From the NCBI GenBank assembly GCA_937951625.1, contig CALFBP010000033.1, positions 62,001 to 126,000 on the forward strand: 64,000 nucleotides of DNA, written 5' to 3'. Positions 36,862 to 45,441 of this stretch are shown piece by piece. Within the stretch, counting starts at the first letter, position 1, and every line of letters starts with the position of its first letter. Origin of the DNA: an uncultured Thermoguttaceae bacterium (GTDB lineage: Bacteria > Planctomycetota > Planctomycetia > Pirellulales > Thermoguttaceae). The notes under the pieces were generated by a model. The model saw only the letters and a list, made by a program, of their open reading frames with translations, was not told the DNA's origin and searched no databases. The position numbers and the translations under genes were made by a program.

Positions 36862-37299
36862 GTGATCTGTGAGAACCGCAAGGCCAGGCACAATTACCTC
36901 GTGCTTGACGCCCTGGAGTGTGGTATTGCCTTGGTGGGAAGCGAGGTCAAGAGCCTTCGCGCGGGCAAGGTCTCGCTCGACGAGTCGTACGCGAAAGTCA
37001 AGGAAGGCGAAGTCTGGCTCCTGGGTTGCGATATTGCCGAGTACTCTCAGGCCAATCGCTTCAATCATGCCCCCCGACGGCCCCGGAAACTCTTGCTGCA
37101 CCGACGCGAAATCACGCGTTTCGCCGCGAGAGCTACCGAGAAAGGGTTAACCCTAATTCCCCTGAAGATGTATTTCAAGGCTGGTCGGGCCAAAGTCCTG
37201 GTTGGCCTGTGCCGGGGCAAGCAACGCCACGACAAACGCGAGGCCATGAAAAAGGCCGAAGCGCAGCGTGAAATCCAGCGGGCCTTGCGAAGACGTTGA
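36862..37299 (+). CDS. smpB: SsrA-binding protein SmpB
   Basis: 145 residues from the GTG at 36862; the true start may be an ACG at 36808, in frame, 7 bases after AAGGAG, adding an 18-residue Lys-rich tail that SmpB usually has. Family marks: ENRKARHNYLVLD, ALVGSEVKSLRAGKVSLDESY, VWLLGCDIAEYSQANRFNH, PRRPRKLLLHRREI, GLTLIPLKMYFKAGRAKV and the basic C-terminal tail KQRHDKREAMKK. Binds tmRNA and rescues stalled ribosomes in trans-translation. It is divergent from the HzsA-like gene. The 298 bases before it hold no recognised gene. Confidence 0.95.
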   Translation: MICENRKARHNYLVLDALECGIALVGSEVKSLRAGKVSLDESYAKVKEGEVWLLGCDIAEYSQANRFNHAPRRPRKLLLHRREITRFAARATEKGLTLIPLKMYFKAGRAKVLVGLCRGKQRHDKREAMKKAEAQREIQRALRRR

Positions 37300-37366
37300 A
37301 CCCCAAGTCCGACGGCCAAGCGGGGTACACGGCCAGAGGCCCATCCTCCAAGCCTTGGAGGAGCGT

Positions 37367-38464
37367 TTATCGCAAGTTGCCGACGCCTACTTTTCGGGCC
37401 TTCAGCGATGGATCGGCAGGCAAGGGCAGGGAGACGGCGCGGCCTGTCTCCGCGGCTTTGTAGATGGCCAAGATGAGTTCCACGGAGCGTCGGCCCTCGG
37501 CGCCGTCGATCAGCGGGGAGCGGCCTTTCTTGATCGCCTGGAGCACGTCGCGGAACTGCCGGGCGTGGCCATGGTGGCCGATGGCCGCCGGGTCAGCCGC
37601 CCCGCCGCCCCCGCTGATCCGTTCGGCCATTTTTTTCTGAATTTCCGCGTCGCGGGCCTTTTTCTTCAGGAAGTCCCACTTGATGATGTCCTCCTCTTCC
37701 ATCACGGCCGAGCCTTCGGACCCGTGGATTTCGATCCTTTTCAGATAACCGGGATAGATGGCCGTGCTGGCCTCGATCACGCCCAGGGCCCCGTTGGCGA
37801 AGCGGACCGTGGCCATGGCCACGTCTTCCACGGCGATCCGCTCATGGGCCAGCAGTCCAGTCTGGGCGCGAACCTCTACGGCCGGGCCCATCAGCCACAA
37901 CAGCAGGTCCACGCTATGAATGGCTTGATTCATCAAGGCGCCGCCGCCATCCAGTTCCCAGGTGCCGCGCCAAGCCCCGCTGTCGTAATATTGCTGGGTG
38001 CGATACCACTTGACGTAGGCGTCGCCCACGGTCAGCCGCCCGAAACGTCCCTCGTCGACTGCCCGTTTCAACTCCACGCTGGAATTGTGGAACCGCGAGG
38101 GGAAGATGGTGGAAAGCACGACGCCAGCTTTGCGGCAGGCCTCGATGATCGCATCGCAGCGTTTGAGGGTGATTTCGAGGGGTTTTTCCACGATCACGTG
38201 TTTTCCCGCCCGCGCCGCGGCCACGGCGGGTTCCATGTGCGCCCCGCTGGGCGTGCCGATGGTGACCACGTCCAAGGCCGGATCGGCCAGCATTTCCTCC
38301 AAGTTGGCATAGGCCTTGCAGCCGAAGGAGGCAGCCAGGCGTTCGGCCGCGGCGGGCTTGGTGTCATAACAGGCAACGAGCTTCGCCCCAGGCGTATCGC
38401 CGATCGCCTTCGCGTGAAAATTCGCAATCATGCCGCAACCAATGATGCCGAATCCGGTAGCCAT
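37367..38464 (-). CDS. Gfo/Idh/MocA-family oxidoreductase
   Basis: 365 residues from the ATG at 38464 (GAGGAG upstream). The N-terminal Rossmann domain shows GFGIIGCGMIANFHAKAI, VTIGTPSGAH and the family Lys in VIVEKPLEIT. The C-terminal domain carries GGGALMNQAIHSVDLLLWL with the catalytic His. These NAD(P)-dependent enzymes act on sugars and cyclitols. No signal peptide, so cytoplasmic, unlike the Tat-exported relative at 45442. The substrate cannot be told from the sequence. It is a single gene, with CPBP and pgsA further upstream on the same strand. Confidence 0.92.
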   Translation of the reverse strand: MATGFGIIGCGMIANFHAKAIGDTPGAKLVACYDTKPAAAERLAASFGCKAYANLEEMLADPALDVVTIGTPSGAHMEPAVAAARAGKHVIVEKPLEITLKRCDAIIEACRKAGVVLSTIFPSRFHNSSVELKRAVDEGRFGRLTVGDAYVKWYRTQQYYDSGAWRGTWELDGGGALMNQAIHSVDLLLWLMGPAVEVRAQTGLLAHERIAVEDVAMATVRFANGALGVIEASTAIYPGYLKRIEIHGSEGSAVMEEEDIIKWDFLKKKARDAEIQKKMAERISGGGGAADPAAIGHHGHARQFRDVLQAIKKGRSPLIDGAEGRRSVELILAIYKAAETGRAVSLPLPADPSLKARKVGVGNLR

Positions 38465-38611
38465 CGCTGTAGTGCTCCTCGTTCGATAAGTAGGTGGGCG
38501 AACCGTTGTCCTCAAGACCTCAGGGCAGCGGCGAACGGTTCGTCCAAACCCCGCCTTCCGATGTCCATGCGAAAAGATTCTGGGCCTTCGCCGACCATGC
38601 TGTGGCGTAGT

Positions 38612-39538
38612 TTACAAAACGGCCCAGGCCAGCGCCAAGCTGGCGGCGTTGAGCGCCATGTGCAGGACGATGGCCGGAACGATGCGGTGCGTGCGATAGT
38701 AGAGCAGCCCAAGCACGATGGCAAAGGGGGTGAGAGTAAAGGGATCGGGCGAGACGGACTCGGGCAGGAGTTGGGTCAGGGACCACTGAAGCAAGTAAAC
38801 CCAAGGAATCGTGGCCAACGCGGCGGCGAGTCCCAAGACAACGTCGCTTGGGAACTTCCCGCCTTCAAAACCCAAATCTTGCCACGTCGCCTGCACTCGC
38901 CAGCGGACCCAAGCCACGGCAAAGGCGGTCGTGACCAGCTTGATGATCGTGCTCCACACCAGAATGTGGAAAATCACCTGAGGACTTGGCGGCAAGCTGG
39001 CGGTCCGGGAGTGCAGGGCGGCGAAGGCCACGGAGGCCGCGAGCACGGGAATCCAGCCCCGAACCGGGCCTCGCATAATCCCGAGGGATCGCCGCATGGA
39101 TCGCTCCGCCTTTTCCAACCAACCCTGGAGGAGGAGCCGGAAGAAGACCTCTTCACTGATCGGCGCCACGACCACCGCCGCCAAAAAGCAGACCGTCAGG
39201 GCCACCGGACCAGGCTCCCCGCGAAGCAAAACGAGGACCTCATGGTCCGTGGTAGGCTCGCCGAGTGCATCGTGCTGGGCCGCCATTTCGGCCAGTTCGG
39301 GGAAAAAGCTTCGGCTCAGGTTGCCGGCCACGCCAGAAAGAACGATGTAGGCCAAGATAATGATCAACAGATCGAAGGCGCTCCACGGCACTCGACCGCG
39401 CGGCTGCCAGGGGAGCACCGGCTGGCCATGCAAAAGCCGGCGCACTACCCAAACCCACAGAGCCAAACTGGCGACGAACGCAGTGAGGAGGACAAGCGTC
39501 AACGCGGCCTCTGGCTGGGCCTTGTCGGGTTGGTTCAT
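38612..39538 (-). CDS. CPBP-family intramembrane protease
   Basis: 308 residues from the ATG at 39538, whose first bases overlap the pgsA stop (ATGA), showing translational coupling. About eight hydrophobic segments. The active-site motif is ISEEVFFRLLLQG (EExxxR), followed by AFAALHS and the C-terminal LHMALNAAS (HxxxN). Last gene of the rimO-pgsA-CPBP operon. A role linked to membrane lipids or prenylated substrates is possible, but the family's substrates are mostly unknown. It differs clearly from the CPBP protein at 1816. Confidence 0.87.
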   Translation of the reverse strand: MNQPDKAQPEAALTLVLLTAFVASLALWVWVVRRLLHGQPVLPWQPRGRVPWSAFDLLIIILAYIVLSGVAGNLSRSFFPELAEMAAQHDALGEPTTDHEVLVLLRGEPGPVALTVCFLAAVVVAPISEEVFFRLLLQGWLEKAERSMRRSLGIMRGPVRGWIPVLAASVAFAALHSRTASLPPSPQVIFHILVWSTIIKLVTTAFAVAWVRWRVQATWQDLGFEGGKFPSDVVLGLAAALATIPWVYLLQWSLTQLLPESVSPDPFTLTPFAIVLGLLYYRTHRIVPAIVLHMALNAASLALAWAVL

Positions 39539-40179
39539 CGGCTGCTCCGCACCAGGCGGGCGGCCACGACGACGTAAGCCAGTCCCGAATACACCGTTGC
39601 CAAGACCGCCGCCCAGACCGAAGTGATCATCGTCCAACGCACCCAGGCTGATGGGCCGCTGCTTGCTTGTTGACCGTCCAGGTACACCAAGCAGATCCCC
39701 GCAGCCACGCACTGCAAGGCCATCTTCAGTTTACCGGAAAACTGGGCGGAAAAGTCGGCGCCCTGGTCTTCGAGAAAACTCCGCAAGGCGGTCACCAGCA
39801 GTTCCCGGCCTACAATCACCACCACCATCCAGGGTCGCAGGCCGAAGCGAACCGCGAGCAGCTCCGGCACGGCCGCCAGGAAGATGAACGTCCCACAGAC
39901 GATAACCTTGTCGGCAAAGGGATCGAGGATCCGGCCCAGCGTGGTCACTTGGCCGTACTTTCGCGCGAAGTAGCCATCGAGCCAGTCCGTGCCCGCGGCC
40001 ACCACGAAAAGCACGAAACTCGCCCGGTAGAAATCCCCGGCGATCAGACAGAACATCACCACGGCCAAGGCCAGTCGGAGAAAGGTCAACTGGTTGGGCA
40101 AGTTCAGGGCCGAGGCCCACAAGCGTTTCGCCCGTTCCGCGCGCACGACCTCACGATCGCTGGGCAAGTGAATTTGCAT
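39535..40179 (-). CDS. pgsA: CDP-diacylglycerol-glycerol-3-phosphate 3-phosphatidyltransferase
   Basis: 214 residues from the ATG at 40179; an ATG three codons earlier (40188) is also possible. The CDP-alcohol phosphatidyltransferase motif is complete: DWLDGYFARKYGQ, then GRILDPFADK (D-G-x2-A-R-x8-G-x3-D-x3-D). The start LNLPNQLTFLRLALA is the usual PgsA beginning. Makes phosphatidylglycerophosphate from CDP-diacylglycerol in the cytoplasmic membrane. The gene overlaps the 3' end of rimO by about 29 bases and the start of the CPBP gene by 4. Confidence 0.94.
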   Translation of the reverse strand: MQIHLPSDREVVRAERAKRLWASALNLPNQLTFLRLALAVVMFCLIAGDFYRASFVLFVVAAGTDWLDGYFARKYGQVTTLGRILDPFADKVIVCGTFIFLAAVPELLAVRFGLRPWMVVVIVGRELLVTALRSFLEDQGADFSAQFSGKLKMALQCVAAGICLVYLDGQQASSGPSAWVRWTMITSVWAAVLATVYSGLAYVVVAARLVRSSR

Positions 40180-41548
40180 AGGCTGCAATCAAATCGTAAT
40201 TCTTTGCGGCGACGATCTCGCAGGGAATGATCCTTCCCGGCTGAATCCCCTCTCCCGAAACATACACCACGCCGTCGACCTCGGGGGCATCGGCGTAAGT
40301 CCGACCCAGGTAAACGTTTTTCTCGCCCGGTAGCTCTCGATCCACGAGCACGTCCAAGTGCTTGCCTATTTGCGATCGGCTCCAAGCGAAGGCGATCTCC
40401 TGTTGGGCTGCCAGGAGGGCGTCGCGCCGGCGTTGGGCGATTTCGCTTGGGATGTGGTCGGGGAGTCGGGCCGCGGGGGTGTTCGGCTCGCAGGAATAGG
40501 TAAACACCCCCAATCGCTCAAAACGCCATCGCCTCATGAAGTCCAAGAGTTCCTCGAACTGAGGCTCGGTCTCGCCCGGGAATCCCACCAGCATCGTGGT
40601 CCGCAACACCAGATTGGCGATTCGCCCACGAAGCCGATCCAAGAGCCGCTCGATCTGGGCCCGGGTGACTTGCCGCTTCATCCGCCGCAGGATCGTATCG
40701 TTGGCATGCTGCAAAGGCAGGTCCAGATAGGGGAGCACCTTGCGGCTGGAGCCCAGTATGTCCAACAGTTCGTCGGTGAAATGCATGGGATAAAGGTACA
40801 TCAGGCGAATCCATTCCACGCCCGGTACCTCTTCTAGCCGCAGCAACAGTTGTGCCAGCTCCGCTCGGCCATACAAATCCAGGCCGTAGAAGCTCGTGTC
40901 CTGAGCGACCAGAATCAGTTCCCGGACCCCGTCGGCGGCCAACTGCTGGGCCTCGGCCACGACCTGTTCGATGGGCTTGCTGACATAAGGGCCCCTCATG
41001 CTGGGAATGGAGCAAAACGTACAGAGCCGGTCGCAGCCCTCGGCGATCTTGAGAAAGGCCAAATGCGGCAGGGTGATCCGCAGTCGATCGGAGTCAGGCA
41101 AGGCCTTCGCGGCGACGGGGGGAAACAGGCCGCGTTCCGACGCCTGGGAATTGGACAGCCGTTCGGCGACCTGAACAATCTCTTCCCGGCCAAACACCCC
41201 CACCACCTGGTCGATGCCTGGACATTCCTCCAACAATCGGAACTGATCCCGCTGGGCCAGACAGCCCGCCACGATCACCCCCCCGACCAACCCCCGCTCT
41301 TTCAAGTCAACCATTTCGCGGATGGTTTCCAGGGATTCCTGTCGGGCCGATTCAACAAAACCACAGGTGTTGACGATCACGACATCCGCGCCTTCCGGCT
41401 CCCACTGGAGCTGATAACCGTGAAGATTCAACAGCCCAAGCATCCGCTCGCTGTCGACGAGGTTTTTCGGGCAGCCGAGGCTGACGATGGCACACGTCCG
41501 ATGCTGTTTCAAGTTGCGGATGACTCCTGGGATCCGAAAACGCTGCAA
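40151..41548 (-). CDS. rimO: Ribosomal protein S12 methylthiotransferase RimO
   Basis: 465 residues. The N-terminal UPF0004 domain has the first cluster cysteines in SLGCPKNLVDSERM, VNTCGFVESA and VAGCLAQRD. The radical-SAM cluster is GCDRLCTFCSIPSMRG, and SMRG with the QDTSFYG stretch marks RimO rather than MiaB. A C-terminal TRAM domain closes the protein. Adds methylthio to the beta carbon of an Asp in ribosomal protein S12. First gene of the rimO-pgsA-CPBP operon. The start (MQRFRIPGV) could be shortened to a later codon closer to the CAIVSLGC strand. Confidence 0.95.
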   Translation of the reverse strand: MQRFRIPGVIRNLKQHRTCAIVSLGCPKNLVDSERMLGLLNLHGYQLQWEPEGADVVIVNTCGFVESARQESLETIREMVDLKERGLVGGVIVAGCLAQRDQFRLLEECPGIDQVVGVFGREEIVQVAERLSNSQASERGLFPPVAAKALPDSDRLRITLPHLAFLKIAEGCDRLCTFCSIPSMRGPYVSKPIEQVVAEAQQLAADGVRELILVAQDTSFYGLDLYGRAELAQLLLRLEEVPGVEWIRLMYLYPMHFTDELLDILGSSRKVLPYLDLPLQHANDTILRRMKRQVTRAQIERLLDRLRGRIANLVLRTTMLVGFPGETEPQFEELLDFMRRWRFERLGVFTYSCEPNTPAARLPDHIPSEIAQRRRDALLAAQQEIAFAWSRSQIGKHLDVLVDRELPGEKNVYLGRTYADAPEVDGVVYVSGEGIQPGRIIPCEIVAAKNYDLIAAYANSLAQRS

Positions 41549-41867
41549 CCGCCGACCAACCTGAACTGATCCTTCAAGTTCCCCCCCCTTTCGCCTCTCG
41601 CGAGCGAAGCCGGGCAGGACGGAACCACGAACCGCCGCGAATCGTCTCGATCGACACGCACCTCGCCACCGATCTGCGGGAAGAGAGTTAGTCCGCGGAC
41701 CACATCAGCGACCGATCGACAAAATTCGCAAGCGAGCGGTTCTATTCTATACCGAGCCAAGACCAAGCGCAAGGCTTTGGCGGGAGGATCGGGTGGAGCG
41801 GCTTTCCCCCTCCGGAGCGAAGCCTTTCGCAGGCCTGCAACGCACCTCGGGCAGTTTTGGTCACCCC
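41549..41867. other. Intergenic region between divergent rimO and the ImmA/IrrE-like gene
   Basis: About 320 bases with no supported gene. A minus-strand open frame covers it but shows no recognisable domain. Confidence 0.35.
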
Positions 41868-41895
41868 TTGCAATTGCCCGTGGGAACGATATAAT
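41868..41895 (+). promoter_or_regulatory. Sigma70-type promoter of the ImmA/IrrE-like gene
   Basis: TTGCAA (41868-41873), a 16-base spacer and a perfect TATAAT (41890-41895). Transcription would begin near 41902, leaving a leader of about 50 bases before the ATG at 41951. It lies downstream of an earlier in-frame ATG at 41894, which supports the later start. Confidence 0.6.
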
Positions 41896-41950
41896 GTACA
41901 GACGTATATTATTCGGAGTTGCAGGGGGGCACGCCCCGCGAGGTGGCGCG

Positions 41951-42694
41951 ATGTTTTCTAGCCTCACGGTCGAGGAGTGGTCGCACGGTCTTGACTCGGT
42001 TGCCAGCCAAGTGCTTCAAGCGGCGGGGGTCCACGGCCCGCCCGTCGATGCCTTTGCCCTGGCCCGCGCTCTGGACCTGACGGTGGCTTGGGATGACAAC
42101 CAGCAAGGCCGAGCGAGGTACGTCCGCCTCCGGCTCCGCCGCGGCAGGCCGTCACGGCCCACGATCCTGCTTCGCGCCGATCCCCGCTTCGAGCGGCGGC
42201 ACTGGGCGGTGGCCCACGAAATCGGCGAGCACGTGGCCCATCGCGTGTTTCGCCTCTTGGGTATCGACGCTCGGGCCGTCTCGCCGAAAGTCCGCGAGGT
42301 GGTGGCCAATCAGATGGCCGGACGGCTGCTGCTCCCCACGGCCTGGTTTGAGGCCGCCGCGGCGGCTTGCGATTGGGACCTGGTCGCGCTGAAGGCCCGC
42401 TTCGCCACGGCAAGCCACGAGCTGATCGCCCGGCGGAGCCTGGAATTGCCTGCGCCCGCCATCATCACCATTTTCGACCAAGGACGGCTGACGTGGCGTC
42501 GGGGCAACGTGCCGGGCCGTTTGCCGCCGCTGTTATCCGAGGAAATCCAATGCTGGAACGTGGTGCATCGCCACGGCCGCCCCGACCAAACCGCCTATGC
42601 CAATGGTCGCGTTCGCGGCTGGCCCGTCCACGAGCCGGGCTGGAAGCGGGAAATCCTGCGAACGGAGATCGCTTGGGAACCGGCTTGGGTGTAG
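41951..42694 (+). CDS. ImmA/IrrE-like (DUF955) metallopeptidase-related protein
   Basis: 247 residues from the ATG at 41951. The N-terminal part (DAFALARALDLTVAWDD) and HWAVAHEIGEHVAHRVFRL at about residue 84 match the ImmA/IrrE family, followed by VVANQMAGRLLLPTAWF, the family's ExxANxFAaxLLmP stretch in altered form. The zinc motif reads H89-E-I-G-E-H94, so the second His is one residue later than in HExxH. Family members cleave phage-type repressors or act in DNA-damage responses. No XRE repressor or phage gene is adjacent, so it is a lone member. The C-terminal 90 residues are of unknown role. Confidence 0.8.
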   Translation: MFSSLTVEEWSHGLDSVASQVLQAAGVHGPPVDAFALARALDLTVAWDDNQQGRARYVRLRLRRGRPSRPTILLRADPRFERRHWAVAHEIGEHVAHRVFRLLGIDARAVSPKVREVVANQMAGRLLLPTAWFEAAAAACDWDLVALKARFATASHELIARRSLELPAPAIITIFDQGRLTWRRGNVPGRLPPLLSEEIQCWNVVHRHGRPDQTAYANGRVRGWPVHEPGWKREILRTEIAWEPAWV

Positions 42695-42761
42695 CTCGGC
42701 CGATGGATTCGCGGAACGCTGCCTCGATCCAGGGCATCGATCGCCCGACGAAAAATGCGGC

Positions 42762-43136
42762 TTAATGATCGAGAAACCGCCCCAGTTTGCGGATGGTGTC
42801 CGGGCTGTCGAGGTGGTCCTTGCCGAATCCCTCTTCAGCCCCCGCGGCCACTGCCGCCGCCTGGGCCTCGGGAAAGTTGCTGATCAGCATGACCGGCGTG
42901 GCCGCCGTTTTGGGCGAGTTTTTCAGGCGCCGCACCAGCTCGATTCCCTCGCTTCCATCCTGGTCGAGGCGGCGATTCACAAGCACCAGGTCGATCGACC
43001 GGGATTCCAGCGTCTGAATCGCCTCGGCGGCTGAGACCGCCCGCAGTACCTCCACGTCGAAATGCGATTGCAGTGTCGCGGCGATCCAAGCGTGGTCGCT
43101 GCGGCAATTCCCCACGTCCAACACCGTTTTTTTCAT
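42762..43136 (-). CDS. Single-domain receiver with Asn in place of the phospho-acceptor Asp
   Basis: 124 residues from the ATG at 43136. Receiver fold: MKKTVLDVGNCRSDHAWI start, IDLVLVNRRLDQDGSEGIEL, PVMLISNF with the Thr/Ser site, and a C-terminal EGFGKDHL with the conserved Lys. The usual acidic pair after beta1 is altered (DVGNCRSD), and the phospho-acceptor in LVLVN is Asn. Phosphorylation is therefore not expected. The start MKKTVLDVGN looks like a planctomycete-type family of small receivers. It is divergent from the FGE-sialidase gene. Confidence 0.83.
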   Translation of the reverse strand: MKKTVLDVGNCRSDHAWIAATLQSHFDVEVLRAVSAAEAIQTLESRSIDLVLVNRRLDQDGSEGIELVRRLKNSPKTAATPVMLISNFPEAQAAAVAAGAEEGFGKDHLDSPDTIRKLGRFLDH

Positions 43137-43330
43137 GCTTTCTTGGTACGCCCTTGAGCAAGATTTCGGTGAGCAGAGAGGACGCAACGCGTCCATTTCT
43201 TATTTTAAGAGGAATGCCTTCAAAAAAGCTGCGCCCTTGGACCCCTGAGCTTGTTCCTGACCGCCAGTTGCTGACAAGACCCTGTCGGTATTACGATGAT
43301 AGGCCACAGGGCAAAGGGGGAGGATTGCAG

Positions 43331-45388
43331 ATGAATCGCTTGACGAGAAGGAGCGTGCTGCTGGCCACGCTCTCGACCATGCTTTCGACCACGGCGGTGG
43401 TCTGGGCCATAGCGGCCGGGAGTGCGGCGGCGGAACTGCCCGAGGAAAAGATTTTTATCAACACATTGGGGATGCGGTTGGTGCGGATCGAGCCGGGCCG
43501 ATTCATCATGGGCAGTTCGCAAGGCGGCGATTTCGACGAACGCCCCGCCCACCCCGTCCGTATCACGCGACCGTTTTATCTCGCGGCCACCGAAGTGACC
43601 AACGCCCAATACGAGCAGTTCGACCCTGAGCATCGCCGCCTGCGTGGCAAGTTGGGATGGTCGAAAGCCGATGACGAGGCGGTCGTGTTCGTCAGTTGGC
43701 ACGACGCCCAACGGTTCTGCCGTTGGCTGGCGGAGAAGGAGGGGCGGCCCTATCGCTTGCCGACCGAGGCCGAGTGGGAATACGCCTGCCGGGCGGGAAC
43801 GACCACGGCCTTTTCCTTCGGCGATCGGCTGGATGACAAGGCGTTTCATAAGAACGTGGGCGTGAGTTGGTTCCCCGATCCTGCCCGATCGGAGGTTTTC
43901 GGGCCGGTGTCGTTGAGCGTGGGCCGGACGCCGGCCAATGCCTGGGGCCTGTTCGATATGCACGGCAATGTCGAGGAATGGTGCCTGGACTGGTACGGCC
44001 CCTATGAGCCGGGCGAGCAGGTCGATCCCCTCGGCCGCGCGGACGGCGATTTCCGCGTCACGCGGGGAGGGAGCCACTCCACAACGTTGGAATATTTGCG
44101 GTCGGCGAATCGCTCGGGCACGCTGCCCGAGGACCAGAGCTGGTTGATCGGATTTCGAGTGGCTTTGGGCGAAGCGCCTTCAGGCAAGCCGCTTCCGGTC
44201 CCACCCACCCAACGTTGGCAGCAAGACGTGCGACAAGATCGTCCCAGCGACCTCAGCTCGGGCCCGGACCCGGCCAAGCCGTTTTTCAAGGGACCACGGC
44301 CTTATGTGAAAATCCCTTCCGGCTCCGACGGGCCTCTGTTTTCCAGGCACAATCACGATCCCGGCATCGTTGCTTGCGCCAATGGCGACCTGCTGGCGAT
44401 CTGGTACACGTGCCGCAGCGAGCCGGGCCGCGAGCTGGCCATTGCCGCCAGTCGGCTGCGGCGTGGACAAGAAGAATGGGACGAGGCTTCGCCCTTCTGG
44501 GATGCCCCCGATCGCAACGACCATGCCCCGGCGATCTGGCACGACGGACAAGGTACGTTGTTCCACTTCAACGGGTTAGCCGCTGCGGCCACGTGGGGAT
44601 CGTTGGCCACCATCCTGCGGACTTCGATCGATCACGGCGTCACCTGGTCCAAAGCGCGGCTCATCATGCCGGAGCATGGACTCCGCCACATGCCGGTGAC
44701 CACGGTGCTTCGCACGCGCGACGGTGCGATCCTCGTGCCGTGCGACGCCGTGACCGGCGGCCACGGCGGCACTGCCGTGCTCATCAGCCGCGACGGGGGA
44801 AAGACGTGGATCGATCCCGGTGCGGGAAAACCCAAGCCCGAGTTCCGCGACGGGGCCCAAGGCGCTTGGATCGCCGGGATCCATGCGGGGATCGTGGAAT
44901 TGAAGGACGGGCGGCTCATGGCGTTCGGCCGCGGCGACAGCATCCAAGGGCGGATGCCCCAGAGCATGTCCTCCGATGGCGGCGCGACCTGGACCTATTC
45001 GGCCAGTCCGTTTCCGCCCATCGGCGGCGGCCAACGGCTCGTGCTTTTGCGCCTGGCCGAGGGGCCGATCTTTTTCGCCTCGTTTGGTCGCGAGATGACA
45101 TTTCGGGACGCGGCAGGCCAGGAATACAAAGGTTCCGGCCTTTTTGCCGCCCTTTCTATGGACGAAGGCCAGTCGTGGCCGCTGCGCCGCCTGGTAACAG
45201 ACGGCGGCCCGGCCCGGGAAATCGACGGCGGCGGCAATACCGGCCGGTTCCTCCTCAGCCGCACTACCGCCGAGCCGCGGGGCTATCTGGCCGCCTGCCA
45301 GACGCCTGACGGCGTGATCCACCTGATCACCAGCAAGAATCACTACGCCTTCAATCTGGCCTGGTTGAAGCAGCAAGACACGCAGTGA
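43331..45388 (+). CDS. Secreted fusion: formylglycine-generating-enzyme-like domain plus sialidase-like propeller
   Basis: 685 residues from the ATG at 43331 (GGGGGAGG site). Signal peptide 1-36. Residues 40-285 are an FGE-sulfatase/SUMF1-type C-lectin fold: GMRLVRIEPGRFIMGS, EVTNAQYEQF, YRLPTEAEWEYACRAGT, GLFDMHGNVEEWCLDWY, RVTRGGSH, RSANR and IGFRVA. Residues 330-680 form a sialidase/BNR propeller with four Asp-box-like repeats (SIDHGVTW, SRDGGKTW, SSDGGATW, SMDEGQSW). The FGE fold alone does not prove sulfatase maturation, because many such domains have other functions. The combination suggests a surface carbohydrate-binding or glycan-cleaving enzyme. Likely first gene of a set with the next two. 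Confidence 0.87.
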   Translation: MNRLTRRSVLLATLSTMLSTTAVVWAIAAGSAAAELPEEKIFINTLGMRLVRIEPGRFIMGSSQGGDFDERPAHPVRITRPFYLAATEVTNAQYEQFDPEHRRLRGKLGWSKADDEAVVFVSWHDAQRFCRWLAEKEGRPYRLPTEAEWEYACRAGTTTAFSFGDRLDDKAFHKNVGVSWFPDPARSEVFGPVSLSVGRTPANAWGLFDMHGNVEEWCLDWYGPYEPGEQVDPLGRADGDFRVTRGGSHSTTLEYLRSANRSGTLPEDQSWLIGFRVALGEAPSGKPLPVPPTQRWQQDVRQDRPSDLSSGPDPAKPFFKGPRPYVKIPSGSDGPLFSRHNHDPGIVACANGDLLAIWYTCRSEPGRELAIAASRLRRGQEEWDEASPFWDAPDRNDHAPAIWHDGQGTLFHFNGLAAAATWGSLATILRTSIDHGVTWSKARLIMPEHGLRHMPVTTVLRTRDGAILVPCDAVTGGHGGTAVLISRDGGKTWIDPGAGKPKPEFRDGAQGAWIAGIHAGIVELKDGRLMAFGRGDSIQGRMPQSMSSDGGATWTYSASPFPPIGGGQRLVLLRLAEGPIFFASFGREMTFRDAAGQEYKGSGLFAALSMDEGQSWPLRRLVTDGGPAREIDGGGNTGRFLLSRTTAEPRGYLAACQTPDGVIHLITSKNHYAFNLAWLKQQDTQ

Positions 45389-45441
45389 GACCATGGGGAA
45401 GTGGTAAGATACGCAGAAAGACAATGAGGAGGCTTTGTGTC

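Noticed and set aside
37268-39577. 769-residue plus-strand open frame
   Set aside because: It covers the antisense of an oxidoreductase and a CPBP gene, both with clear motifs; GC-rich antisense frames often stay open.
41509-41967. 152-residue minus-strand frame upstream of rimO
   Set aside because: It overlaps the promoter and start of the ImmA-like gene and shows no domain.
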